The translations under genes and the position numbers were made by a program. DNA of 64,000 nucleotides from Anastrepha obliqua (taxonomy: Eukaryota; Arthropoda; Insecta; Diptera; Tephritidae): contig NC_072893.1 of the NCBI RefSeq assembly GCF_027943255.1, forward strand, positions 99,827,784-99,891,783. Direction: 5' to 3'. The notes under the pieces are model-generated. The model did no database searches and was not told where the DNA came from. It was given only the letters and a program-made list of their open reading frames with translations. Positions 1 through 13,000 of the stretch are shown here, one piece after another (the first letter of the stretch is position 1; each line of letters opens with the position of its first letter).

Positions 1-1043
1 TTATATTATGTTTACGAAAATAAAACAAAATTTTGATTTATGACTCTTTAACTGAAATTTTTTCGATTAACTAGTGATATTATCTTAAGTTGTGCCTTTT
101 TAACTGATAAAATGTTTTCATTTTATAAGTTTCCTAACCTAATTGAACTAACTTTTCACAACTAAAGAGGCACAATGCAAAATAATATACCACGAAATTT
201 ATCACTTTGTACAGTTATAGAGGCAGAACTCAAAATAAAACTCTTTATGTGTAATAAAAGTAATCAGCTGTTCTTGAGCCCATAGTTATGTGAACGAAAT
301 ATTTGCAGCAGTTAGAAAAGTGTACTCTGAATTAATTTATGCAAAAAACTCAGTTTTGGAAAATTTTGAGTTGTGACCCTTTTGTATTTAGGGTGCAATA
401 TGTTTAAAACGTTTCCTTAGCATTTTTGATAGCTTCCTTCTGCAAAGAATCGCAGGGCTACGCAAAGCTTAAGAACTCGAGGTACCGCAGTTGACCAGTA
501 AGAGGTTTTAAAAAACGATGATAGTTTTGCTTAAGCTAAAATTACTAACGAACCGGGAAATATGGATTTGTTAATAAAATATGTACATTTGCGCTTTCTT
601 CAAACAAAATAACTCGAAGCTGCTTTGTTCTAAAAATCGTAAATGTTTGCCACGAAGAAGATTTTGACATTTTTTTCACATAAATTGTCATATATATACT
701 TTCAGCAAAGTTCTCAATTATTTAAAACGGTACTTGCCTTTAGAGCAAACTCAGGGATATTGTCTGGCTTTTTCTTTACACCGATATTAATCGCATTGCA
801 TAATGCAAATATCGATACTAGTACTAGATGAACAACTTGACAAATGTCTCCAATACATAATAGGGGCAACAATATGCAAAAGGGTTAGCAGCAGATATGG
901 CGTGGTATGATAGCTATTCATAAATTTATTAGATTATGTTAATATTTCTCGACAACACTACCAATTTTTAAAAAATTACTTATTTTCGATCTCAATAACC
1001 TTAACAGAGCTTTCATATTTTATTTTTACATTAACATTTTAAG
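1..1043 (+). other. Upstream parvin intron or 5' flank, no gene seen
   Basis: AT-rich DNA with no recognisable coding exon on either strand. The first parvin exon in the window needs one upstream base to complete its first codon, so at least one coding exon lies to the left of the window and this stretch is probably intron. The only open frame, near 643-831, has no family resemblance. The last bases before 1044 form a plausible acceptor (ending TTTTAAG). Confidence 0.5.
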
Positions 1044-4000
1044 TTCAAAAAGTGGAAGAGGAAGGAAAACATGCAATCGAATCGCCAGGATTGCCCAATC
1101 AGTTTGACATACCTCCAGAAGACTATACATTGCAAGAGTTGGAGCAACGAGCGGTAATAGACCCGCAATCTTTAAATGATCCTCAAGTTATTAAACTCCA
1201 ACGAATTCTAATCGACTGGTTGAATGACGAATTAGCTGAGCAACGAATTATAGTACAAAGCATTGAAGAAGATTTGTACGACGGACAGGTTGGGCTTATA
1301 TTATGCGGGTTGCTATTTATATTTCTGGCATAGTAATGGAAAAACTAACATTTGTGGTTGAAAACGGTTTTAAGTTAATTTTTTTAATTGTGTGGGATCT
1401 GGCGCGAATACATCTATTTTACCACAAGGTTATCAAGGTATGCAAGATTTTATTGATGCTCGTCATGCTAATGCCCACATGCCATGACTATCTTACTCAA
1501 TCATTTCGCACACATCATAAATATTTTCGGGCACTAGTAATTTCAGATGACCTTCCAGGAATTCGCCGGTGAACGGGCAGCGGTTACAACAAAATTCATT
1601 GCACCAGTTTTTTAGTGCTTGAGGATGGTTCCTGCTCGCCGTATAATCATCATCATTCACAGCATTACAACGCGGGGTGCGTCAAAGCTTCCTTCACAAA
1701 ATTCCTCCAAAGTGTTCTATCACTTGCTTTTCCTTCGTAGTTGCGAATTCCCATTGCTGTGAGATCGCTTCCTACTGCGTCTATCCATCGGTTTCTCGGC
1801 CTTCCCTTCGCCTTCGCACCAATTACACAGTCCTGCGAGGGTGAGTTTCTAGAATGGCTGTACTTGTTTCTTGTAGTTTTTTATGCGCTGAAAACGAATC
1901 TGACCTTCAAAATGCTCCATCACGTATACGTTGGGTATAACGTCTATTGGCGTAACTGAAACTGTTAATTTCAAAATGTCATAACTTTTTTTTTTTTAAA
2001 ATCGTACAATAATTTAAAAAAATGTCTTTTTAAACTAAAGAGTTGTACTATGCGACCTTTTCGTCGAAAATAAAAAAAAAAAAATTTCTATCCCAAAAAA
2101 AATTATCAAAAATGGCTAAAATGGCCATTTTTTGACCTTTTAGGCTTCATTTACCAAAAATCCTGACGTGATGGAGCATTTTGAAGGTCAGATTCGTTTT
2201 CAGCGCATAAAAAACTACAAGAAACAAGTACAGCCATTCTAGAAACTGAAAAAAGCTAAATTTTGCAGGCCTGTGTTATCTTTCCAGTCATGGCTTTACT
2301 TACAGCGGATTCAGCAGGAATACGGAGCACGTGACCTAGCCACCGCATACGCTGCGCCTTTACAAAACGCACAGCTGTCTTGCCTTGGATAAGTTCGTTC
2401 AATTCCGAGTTGTACCTAATTCTGTAGCTGCCATCTTCATTTTTAATGGGTCCGAACACTTTCCTTAAAATTTTCCTTTCGAAGTTAGCAATAAGCGCAC
2501 TGTCATTAATTTTCATAGTCCACACCGCGCAACCGTATGTCAAAATTGGTCGTATAAGAGTTTTACACATGGTCAGCTTCGTAGATCTAGATAAAAGACG
2601 AGACCTGAACAAACTAAGATGTGAATTGTACCTTCTATTGGCGGCGTTGACGCGATCTTCGATTGCGGGTGTTAAGTTACCGCTACAAGTGAACATAACA
2701 CCTAGATATTTAAATTGTTGCACTGCTTCAAAAGTATATGCACCTACATAAGGATTCTGTGCATTTGTGTGCCGTCTTGATTTCATCATTTATTTCGTTT
2801 TACACTCGTTAACGAAGAGGCCAATATCGTTGGCTATTTTGTCAATTTTTAACAAAGTTTTATTTAAGTCGTTCGTGTTCCTCGAAAGAATGGCTCGCCG
2901 TATAATTAATTTATTTAATTCTTCCCTTGTTAATCCTCGTCGAAATTTGTGGAAAATAATCGCACGAAAGCGTTCACGGCTTAAAGATGAATTTTCAAAG
3001 CCCCTGTGAACAACATTAATATGGATCACTAATATCATAAAAACGTTCTGAGTACGTTTATGGTAAAATATGTCCAATTTTCTAATGCAAACAACATTGG
3101 AACTGCCCAATACCAGAAATATAAATAGCAACTGTACACACCTGAAAATTTAGAATTATTTCAAATTTCTTTTAGGTTTTACATAAATTATGGGAGAAAC
3201 TGACAGGCAAAAAACTTGATGTACTCGAAGTAACACAGTCTGAAGAAGGGCAACGACAAAAGCTTGATGTTGTTCTCAATGCAGTTAATCATGTAAGTAA
3301 AAATATGCATCTACATAATATGTTATCAAATATCCGAATGATTTAATTATTTTTGATTAATTAAAATGTTAATTACTTTAATCAAATAAAATCTCTTATG
3401 TCGGGTGTTTTTTTAACTGCATGAGAAATTTCGATATCGATAACTATGGAATAATATCTGAGAATGGCAAAATGTGTTGACATTTATGTTCAGTAAGGTC
3501 TGCTTCATTTAAGAGACAATAAGATTTATGGAATGCATGTTAAAGCATTGATTGCCTAGTAACCAAGGGTTTATTATAATTCAAGTGAAGATTGTACTTT
3601 GCTCGAAAATAAACATGCATAAAAATGTTATTTTATCTATTTTTATTTCGCAGCAGTAAAATTGTATCAGTTTTAATATTGTGCTTGATTTATTGGTTCA
3701 CTTGAATAAAGGCACTCAGTTTGCCTACATTATTTGCGCATTAAAGCTGTGAAAAGGGTTAGGTTTTTTAATCACTCTTTGTGTTTGGCCGAAAACTCCT
3801 TAATTCTAATAAAATGGAAAAGCAGAAAGGTTTGACAGATCGAGAAAAAGGACAAATAGATATCTTGACCTCAGGCGGACTTTCAAATCACCAAATTGCC
3901 AAAAAGATTGGCTGAAGTCCAAACGTTGTCGGTCTTTACGTGAAACAAGGTGCCTCCTTTGGTAAGAACTACAAAGGCAGAACTTCGATGGCTTTAACAC

Positions 4001-7000
4001 TGAGGGAAACCCGCAAAATCCTTTGAATTGCTTTAAATTCCGCACTTTCAACAGCAAGAATTAAAGAATTGGCAAATATTTCAGCCAGAAAAAATACAAA
4101 TACAATTCAGATACAAACGCTCCGGCTCTGAAAGTATTTAATGCGGTACCAGCTGGTGGTAGCAGATGAAAAGGAAGGCCTTGTCTGCGTTGGAAAGATC
4201 AGGTGGAGAAGGACTTGGCTTCACTTGGTGCATCTAACTGGCGCCCTTTAGCACGAGAAAGAAACGACTGGCGCGCTTTGTTGAACCCGGCCAAAAACGC
4301 CTAAGTGGTTATCGCGCCAATCAAGAAAGAAGAAGAAGAAGACAGAAAACGGTTTGTCAAACATTTGGATCTATTACATTATTTCAGCACGATAATACAA
4401 GTGTGGTTAATTTGCATGCCAAAATGTTGAAACTTTAACATGTTCACCAAATTTCCCATGATGATGATTATTGAAAAATTATGGGGATGGCTTGCTCGTA
4501 AGGTGTATGAGAATGGGCAACAATTTGAAGACAAAAATGCTTTAATTCGAATCATTAAAACGGCCTGGTCTGAAATTTCATTAGGTTATCTGGAGAATTT
4601 GTACAAATCCATTCATCAACGTATTTACGAAGTAATTTTTAAACAAAGTGCCAGCATAAACTACTAAGCTTTAAATAATAAATACGAATATAAAAAAATG
4701 TTTTCCTATATTTGTTATTATTATTTTTTTATTTAGTTAATGCCTCTACTCAAGTAAGCCAATAATCAGGCACAATATAAAAACTGCTGAAGTTTTACTG
4801 CTGCGAAATACCGTTAGCTGAAGTAATATTTTCGAGCAAAGGACAATCTTCATTTGAATTGTCAGTTACTAGGTCAAATACGGTTTCTTTAATAACAATT
4901 TTCTTACGTAAAATTTATTGCTTCTAATCAAATGAACCGAACTGTTAGTCATCATGAATCGTTTAGCGCCAGAACAAATCTCAATAAATTGTGTAAATTT
5001 ACTTTGAAATAAAAAAAAAAATATATATATATATATATTTTTGCGAAGTTTATAGAGCACTGGCGGCATCATCGGTCCAAAGCAGCTGCCGTTACGGTGA
5101 ATGGCGAGTGCTATCTAGCATGTTGACTGAATTTTTGTTCCAAAAATGAATCAGGTAATCATCGTCGACATTTAGTTCCAACAAGGCGGTACAACTTGTC
5201 ATACACTGCGCTTAAAACACATTTCGCAATGTACAAAAAGTACAAACTAAAAACCAGATAAAGCAATCAACCACTATTAAGAAAAGATGATAACACATGG
5301 GCATCTGTAAAATGATGAAAAAGCAGTGACATTGGTAAATTATTTCAAAAAAGTCTTATCGATTTTAACATGAATAATAATGTTCATACTGATACCAGCA
5401 CAAACATAAGCAATACAAGCAGCCAGATATGATATGCTGACGAGCAAAGCACTTACGGAACTACCAATTGAAGCATACATATTCTTTAGAAATTTGTTTA
5501 ACAGTATGATTCGCTTACAATACTTTCCAAAAGTATTGAAAGTCGCTGAAATCATTTCGCTACCAAAATCGGGTAAAAATCCAACAGCTTTAACTTCAAA
5601 TCGACTTATAAGCCTACTTCCAACTATATCAAAAATTGCAAAAAAACTCTTATATATATATATTGGGTGTTTAGCCGAGCTCCTCCTCCTATTTGTGGAG
5701 TGCGTCTTGATGTTGTTCCACAAATGGAGGGACCTACAGTTTCAAGCCGACTCCGAACGGCAGATATTTTTTATGAGGACCTTTTCCATGGCAGAAACAC
5801 ACTCGGAGGTTTGCTATTGCCTGCCGAGGCGCGACCGCTATTAGAAAGAACGTTTTCTTAATTTTTTTGTTGAGATACGAACCTACGTTCTCTCTGAATT
5901 CCGAATGGTAGTCACGCACCGAACCATTCGGCTGCGGCGGCCGAAAAACTTTTACATTACGTAAATCCTTCACTCGAAAAATAGCATTCTCAATTCAATT
6001 TTCGAATTAAAAAAACATTAAACTATTCAACAAATACATCGCGTAAACCAGAAATAACTTCACATATGGAAAATAAACACAAAGGTCTCTTACATATCTT
6101 CTGCTCAAATATGAACGAGACGTTATCAATAAAACGGTCCGCGGATGACATATGGCAAAAATAAATTTTTTGTTTTCTGTGCTACTGTAAACAAGTCAAG
6201 CTCGAGTGTGTTCTTCGAATTTAACGATGGAAATTCAAGTTGAACAAAGAATTTGTTTGAAATTTTGTTATTCCAACAAAATTTCGGCTTCAGACGCCTT
6301 AAAAATGTTGCAGAGAACCTATGGGGACTCTGCTTTATCGCGTGCACGGTTTTCCAGTTGTAAAAATCGTTCAAAGAGGGCCGTACATCGGTTGAAAACT
6401 TGCCTCATGAACGTCGTCCAGCAACATCAGTAAACGACGAAAACATCGGAAAAGTAAAGGAAATTGTGCTTGAAAATCGCACAAATCGCAAAATCGGTTA
6501 ACGCTGAATATTATTTAGACGTTTTAAAGCGTTTGCGCGAGATCAATCGTCTTAAAAGGAAGGAATTGTGGGACAACAAGTCATGGTTCTTGCATCACGA
6601 TAATGCACCAGCTTACACATCACGTCTTGTTCGCGATTATTTGAACAAAAATAATGTTAATATGTTCGAAGCAGTGCAGTCATAAAAGCCGTTCGGGAAA
6701 GAATTTGCAGATATTCCCTTAGAAAGAGGAAAATCATGTCCAGGGAAATATATATCGACCAGATCCATGTCAAGACTCATTAGAGATGATCTTCACACAA
6801 AAGTCCTCCTTCGCTCAACTGGTCACATTTTGACAACGTGCTTGAAGAAAATTATATCATGCTTGACAGATGCAAACAACTTCTTCGGTTGTTGTTGTTG
6901 TTGTTGTTGTTAACAGCATAGGTAGCCCTGTCAGTGTAGTCATATCATCGGTCATCTTCGTCTAGCTCATCTAGGGGTAGGCCCAGGAAACATGCTGTTT

Positions 7001-10000
7001 CGACAGGTTGGGTCCAGAGGGAGAGGGGGGTTAGATGAGTCGGTTTAAGGGGGCATGTGAAGAGATGGTTAGTGTCGTGCGGGGTACCTTCACATGCCGG
7101 ACATGTGTTTGGTATGTTGGGGTCGATTCTGGATATGTAGGAGTTTAACCTACAGAACCTAACTACAGAACGTAGTTGTGCCAGTGTTACACGAGTCTCA
7201 CGGGGAAGCTGGAGCTCTTCGTCTACAATAGGTGGTGGTTGGACTCCGATTACGGCATTCTCAGGACGGAAGTTCAAGTTCGGTAGTACGCGGTTGCCCA
7301 TGAAAGTATTATTTTCAAAGATGAGAGAATGTTCACTGTTGAAGGAGTTTCTGTCGTTAAAACTTCTAATGACGCAAAAAATGTTGTTTGAAGGGTTCAG
7401 CGTGGCCACCATCCAGCCCGGGGAAAAAGTCTACCAGGAGGATGTTTTAGAAGGCGTGGTGAGCAGTTGAGCAGTACTCTTCAATGGAGAACGTTGCATT
7501 TTCCAGCAAGATTTCGCTCCAGCCCACAGGTAAAAATCACCCAGCAGTGGTTAAGACTGAAGACGTTTCCACGGCAGTCGGTTCTACGTAACCGAAACGA
7601 CCCGGATTTATATCCACAGATTTATAACCACTCCAGCAGCATTCCCCGTATGTAAGAATGGGGAATGTTTATGCTGCTACAACAACAACAACTGAAGACG
7701 TCTAGAAGTCCAGATCTGAATCCGTTGGACTAAAGTTTGTGGTCAGAATTGGAGAATATGACCTGTCGAAGACCTCACAGAAATTTGGAGAGCCTCAAAC
7801 AATCTTTGATTTGAGCAGCGGCGTCACTATCCATGGAAACCGTACGTGCTGCAATAATCGTTTGTGTAAAAGCAAAATTTGACCATTTCGATTGAAAATT
7901 AATTTTTTTTTAATATTGACACGATTAAATAAAACTACGGTACTTAACTTGTAACACAACTTATGGCAGGGCTAAGAAGTGTTGATTGTATCATGGATCA
8001 GCACAAGTATATTGAAATTCTTGAATAAGTTATTCGACATGTGCAGAGGAAATGCAGCTGAAATTGGTCGGTAAGATATCGACGCAAAACATATGAGCAA
8101 GTAGCAAAGGACATCTTTCAGAATTGTATTCATTTTATTTTGGATGAAGTAATGCTTTTCCACTTTAGAGAACGCACTACTATTAATATGAAGCCAAAAC
8201 ATTTTATAGTTTACTAATGATGCAATTTTATAACTCTTTCATATACCTTTAATTTAGAATGCATGTGGATTTCCAAATATATATTTCCTTGTTCTGTCTT
8301 ATTGCTCGTTTTTGATGTTTTTGAAAATTCTAAAGATATCTAACAATTAAAATTTATAAATTAAATTTAAATAATAACTTTACTTGCAGACCTTAGGATT
8401 TCATCAGAAGATACCAAAATGGTCGGTTGAAAGTGTACATTCAAAGAATTTAATTGCTATTCTACACTTACTAGTTGCGTTAGCTCGATATTTCAGGGCC
8501 CCAATTCGTTTACCGGAAAATGTTTTCGTTAATGTTGTAATCGCTCAGAAAAGTGGTGGCCTTTTGAACGCTCAGTAAGTTCCTTTTTAAATATTATGAT
8601 GTATAAAGGCGAAAGTTATAAAAATATTTTGATTTAGAAAATTCCAAGAGCAAATAACTTCTGAATATGATGACGTGGGAATGCGTTGTGACAAAGATGC
8701 TTTCGATACGCTATTTGATTGCGCTCCAGATAAATTATCTGTCGTTAAAAAGTCACTTATAACTTTTGTAAACAAACATTTAACAAAGTTGAACTTTGAA
8801 ATTACCGACCTTAACTCAGATTTTCGAGATGGTGTATACTTGTGCTTATTAATGGGGCTGCTTGGTGGTTTTTTTGTCCCATTATACGAATTTCATCTTA
8901 CGCCCCAGGATGTGGATCAAATGGTGTCAAATGTAGCATTTTCGTTTGATTTGATGCAAGATGCAGGCTTACCGAAACCGAAAGCTCGTCCCGAAGGTAA
9001 GTTAATCTACTATTATTAACCTTTGACTGGTGACGTGGTTGTTTTATAACGTTGTTTGTGACGTGGGGCCTCAGATGCCCCTATATAAAATGTCCTTATT
9101 CGTTAGAAAAAAATTACGGAAAGTGACTTTAATGTTATTATATGGTAAGGATACATATTTATCTATAAGAAAAACAAAATAAATGTTACTAATTATTTAT
9201 TTCTGTATTGGGAACTTTTAACCATGTAATGTAATTTAAGAAATATAATAAAATAGACTTCTTATTTATAGTTGCGCAAAACAAAACAAAATTTTAATTT
9301 CATACATAAATTATCATTTTCCATAACTCAAATAGACTTCTTAAAACACAAAAATCACCTAAACATTACAAATAATAAAAAAATATAAAAAATGACACCG
9401 ACTGAACTTTAGTTATTTTACTATTCAGGACAAACTTGTTTGGCGCACTGTAGACACACATGTTTTTTGCATGAATAACACTGATGATTTGACTTTCGAT
9501 TCAGTTTTGGTGGACAGGAAGCACATACTTTTCTCGTCTTCTGTGTGATTTCTGTTGCCTGCTGGTTAGGTGGCATATCGGAACCCAAGATTCGCTCCAA
9601 GCTGGTTCTTATTTCTCGAGGAATTCGCAGGTTGTAAACTCGACGCTGTGCATGTAATAAAACCAAGCGCCTTGCTAGAGTTTTAGTAAAACGTCCTCGG
9701 TCTTTGTTTCTAGGTTCATGAATTTGATACAAAATGTGGCTATTGACTAGACTTATGTCCAACATTCTGTAAAAAATTACCATGGGCCATCTGCGTGTTC
9801 GGCGGCTGCTTGTGTAAATAGAACACTTTTTATCAATATCATCAACCCCTCCTTTTGTTGAATTATAATAGGCTATAATTTCAGGTTTGCCTGTAGTTTC
9901 ATCAGTTTCAATAGAGTGAAGCATGGAGGAAACTAAGAGAACTGCTTTACGTTTTTTTGGTACATGAGACAACATTGTAATTTGGTTAGTAAATCCATAA

Positions 10001-13000
10001 AGAGTGGTTCCTACATCTCTCGTTTTGGACGGCTGGAATTCTTTGGGAATTTCCCGTTTATTTTTTTTTAGTGTTCCTACGCAAGTAAGTCCGCGTTTCT
10101 TTAATTGATCTACCAATTCGATCGACGTGAACCAATTATCAAATGTGATATTGCGGTTGGTGTTGTGTATAGGCTCAGACAAACGAATAACTGCCTGTGA
10201 TGGAACTAATAATTTATTTTCGTCGATAGACAAAGTTTGACCATCAGATCCCTTTCCTGAGTAGATGTAACCATTGTAAAAGTAGCTAGTTTTGGAATCG
10301 CACAAACACATCATCTTTAAGCCGTACTTAGATGGTTTCTTTGGCATGTATAAAACAAAATATGAACGCCCTCTAAATGCAATTAGCATTTCGTCAATTG
10401 TAGCACACTCTCCTATAGTATAAAGCATTTGGCAATTGTTTACAAATATATTAAATATTTTACTTATTGCAGCAAGTTTGTCATTTTGCTTGCGTTCTTC
10501 TCTGTCTAGACTATTATCAAAACGTAAACACATCAAAATATTTTGGAATCGTTTCTGAGACATAACACATATATATATATCTCTCTCTATATCTCTTCCT
10601 GTTCCATCTGTAGCAAAAATGTATTCAGAGTTTTCGTGGTTGGATTTGAAAACGGCTGTGTACATTAGGAGGCCCAGGAAAGCGTGTAATTCAATCATGT
10701 CCAGATCATGTAGTTCTGGGCGGTCTTGTCTTTGGTATCTCATTCTGGTTTGGCCAATCTTCACATTTGTCCACTTCAAAACTTCTTCTAAAATCTCAGA
10801 GCTCATTATTTTACCCCACAAATCGTAAGGGTCTTTTTTCTCGCTCTCACTTAATCGAGGCTTCTGTGTAGGTGGTATAATGTTATGCTGAGATGTCCTT
10901 ACAACCCTGTTGGGTGGTTTTTTTGCCCATTTGTAGCGATTTTTTCCATAATAATAGCTAGATCTTCGAGATAAAGGTTCATCGCTGTCACTGCTTGATT
11001 CCTCATTCACTCGGACTGGTAAATGCACAACTTCTTCTTCCTCTTCAGATGCAATCGCTTCAGTTGCCGAATCGTGGTCACTCTGCTCAGCAATATAATT
11101 GTCGGGTATATTTTCTGCTTCTGACCCACTCGAGTCTTCGTACATCAACCATTCCTCTATTTGTTCATCAACCACTTGTCTGCTACGACTTAGGACCCCA
11201 CCAGAACCTTCGACACATCTCCGCTTCTTTCTACTAAATCCATCGTCATCCATAGTTGATATGTATTGATAATAACTGTAATATAATGAAAAAAACAAAA
11301 ACTATGAAATCCAATATTTGTTACGTAAGCAGTGACATCGGGCCTGAGAGGCCGCAAGAAAAGTTTGCATTAATCGTACTTACCTATTTGGCTGCGGGTG
11401 GCACAAATTTCTCCATCTACAGCGCGGGCGCAACTAAACTCTAAGCTACTGAGACGCACAAATCCGGAGTGCGCGGGGAAAGGGGTGAAAAAGCGTTATG
11501 CTTCCTTCACGCGGCCTCTCAGGCCCTACGTCACCAGTTAAAGGTTAACATAAGACTTGCAGAGTAAATTAATATAGACGTCGATCGACTAGAAGCATCG
11601 ACGGCCAAAATTTTCTGAATATTCCAATTTATTTACAGCGTTAACAAGTTTTCGCGAACTCATCTAAGATAAGATCTTTTATTTCCGCCTCATTTTCAGC
11701 AACCAACTTTGTGTTGGCCAGAATACATAATCCTTGAAAGATAAAAACGCATTTATAATAGTTGATATCTTTGAAAAAGATTTTATTTACTATTTTGGCG
11801 AGACTCTGCCAATATATTACCAAGCTTGTTTCAACCAAGTCTGCCCTTCTTCTCTTTCTAAAATATATATATGGTATATATATAGCAACGTTTCGAATAT
11901 AGTAGAGCGAGGTGTAGAGGTAAAGAAAAGTTATAATACAGGGGCATAGCCCAGGTAAGCTTAAAATATACCAAAAACAAGCTAAACTTGGCCAGTAATG
12001 GCTAAGCAGCTCGGAATCGATTTTCTCCCTTAGAAATCGAGGACGAAAATGAAAACCCCAAACCCCAGGAAAAAATGGCAAAACCCCCACCAATATTCGT
12101 TGACAAAGTTAACAATATCACCCCACTGATGAAGCTCCTAACAGAAAAAGCTGTAGGTGCGTATGGCCTAAAACTCATACATAAATAATGAGCACCGACT
12201 ATAGTTACTACTCGTTTCCACGACAGTCGGTTCTACGTTACCGAAACGATCCGGATTTTTATATCTGGCCAAGGACTGTCACTCCAGCAGCCTTCCCCGT
12301 ATGTAAGTATGGGGAATGTTTATGCTGCTACAACAACAACTATAGTTACTTTCTTAGAAAAAAAAAATAGAATTTTATACATACAAGCCTAAACAAGAAA
12401 GGAACTTTAAAGTTATTTTTAAAAAACATGTATCTCTCCGCTAGCACAGAAGACATCTCGCTTGAACTTGCAAATCTCGGTTACAAAGCAATAAATATAT
12501 ATAATATGAAACACAGAACCACTAAAAAACCTCTCTTAATGTCCAACATTGAATTAAAACAAAGTTAAAATAATAAAGATATCAGCGCCCTCAATGTGCT
12601 AACTGCCAGCAATATGGACACATTAAATCTTATTGCCACATAAAAGCAGTCTGCATAAAATGTGTTGGAGCTAATTTATCTGTGCACGTAAGACGAAAAG
12701 TGACACCGTTAAGTGCGCTTTGCGCGCCAACTGCAAAGCCTCTATGGTATATAAAAATTAGCAAAAACTGAAATATCCGCCACTAAGAAGAAATAATGAA
12801 TTATCTGCTCCTGTCGCCCAATCACGGGACTCACCCAGATTTATCCCTGGCACTCAACCATCCAATCTCAACTCAAATCACCTTCCTATTCACAAGTTCT
12901 TAAAAATACTCCACAAAATACAAATGCCCCCTCAGTCTCTCAGCCTAAAGAAACAACATCAGAACCCTCAAGAGAAGCTCGAGCAAGTCTTATAACAGGT

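Larger units (their letters stand above)
6690..7885 (+). mobile_element. Tc1/mariner-superfamily transposase relic hosting two retroelements
   Basis: Reads SMSRLIRDDLHTKVLLRSTG, a fragmentary catalytic region around 7290-7550 and the end CKSKI-type tail near 7880. It is the same family as the better copy at 62187-63245. It is interrupted by a LINE 3' fragment (6892-7285) and by a short CAA-tailed retroposon (7568-7692). Multiple frameshifts; inactive. Confidence 0.75.

Noticed and set aside
643..831. Open frame of 62 codons near the left edge
   Set aside because: No domain, no splice context, composition as in surrounding AT-rich DNA.
5434..5861. Overlapping plus-strand frames across the SINE as a gene
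   Set aside because: The first half is a reverse transcriptase relic and the second half is SINE body; the same frame recurs in every S1 copy.
10619..11237. Plus-strand frames opposite the piggyBac transposase
   Set aside because: Shadows of the long minus-strand coding frame.
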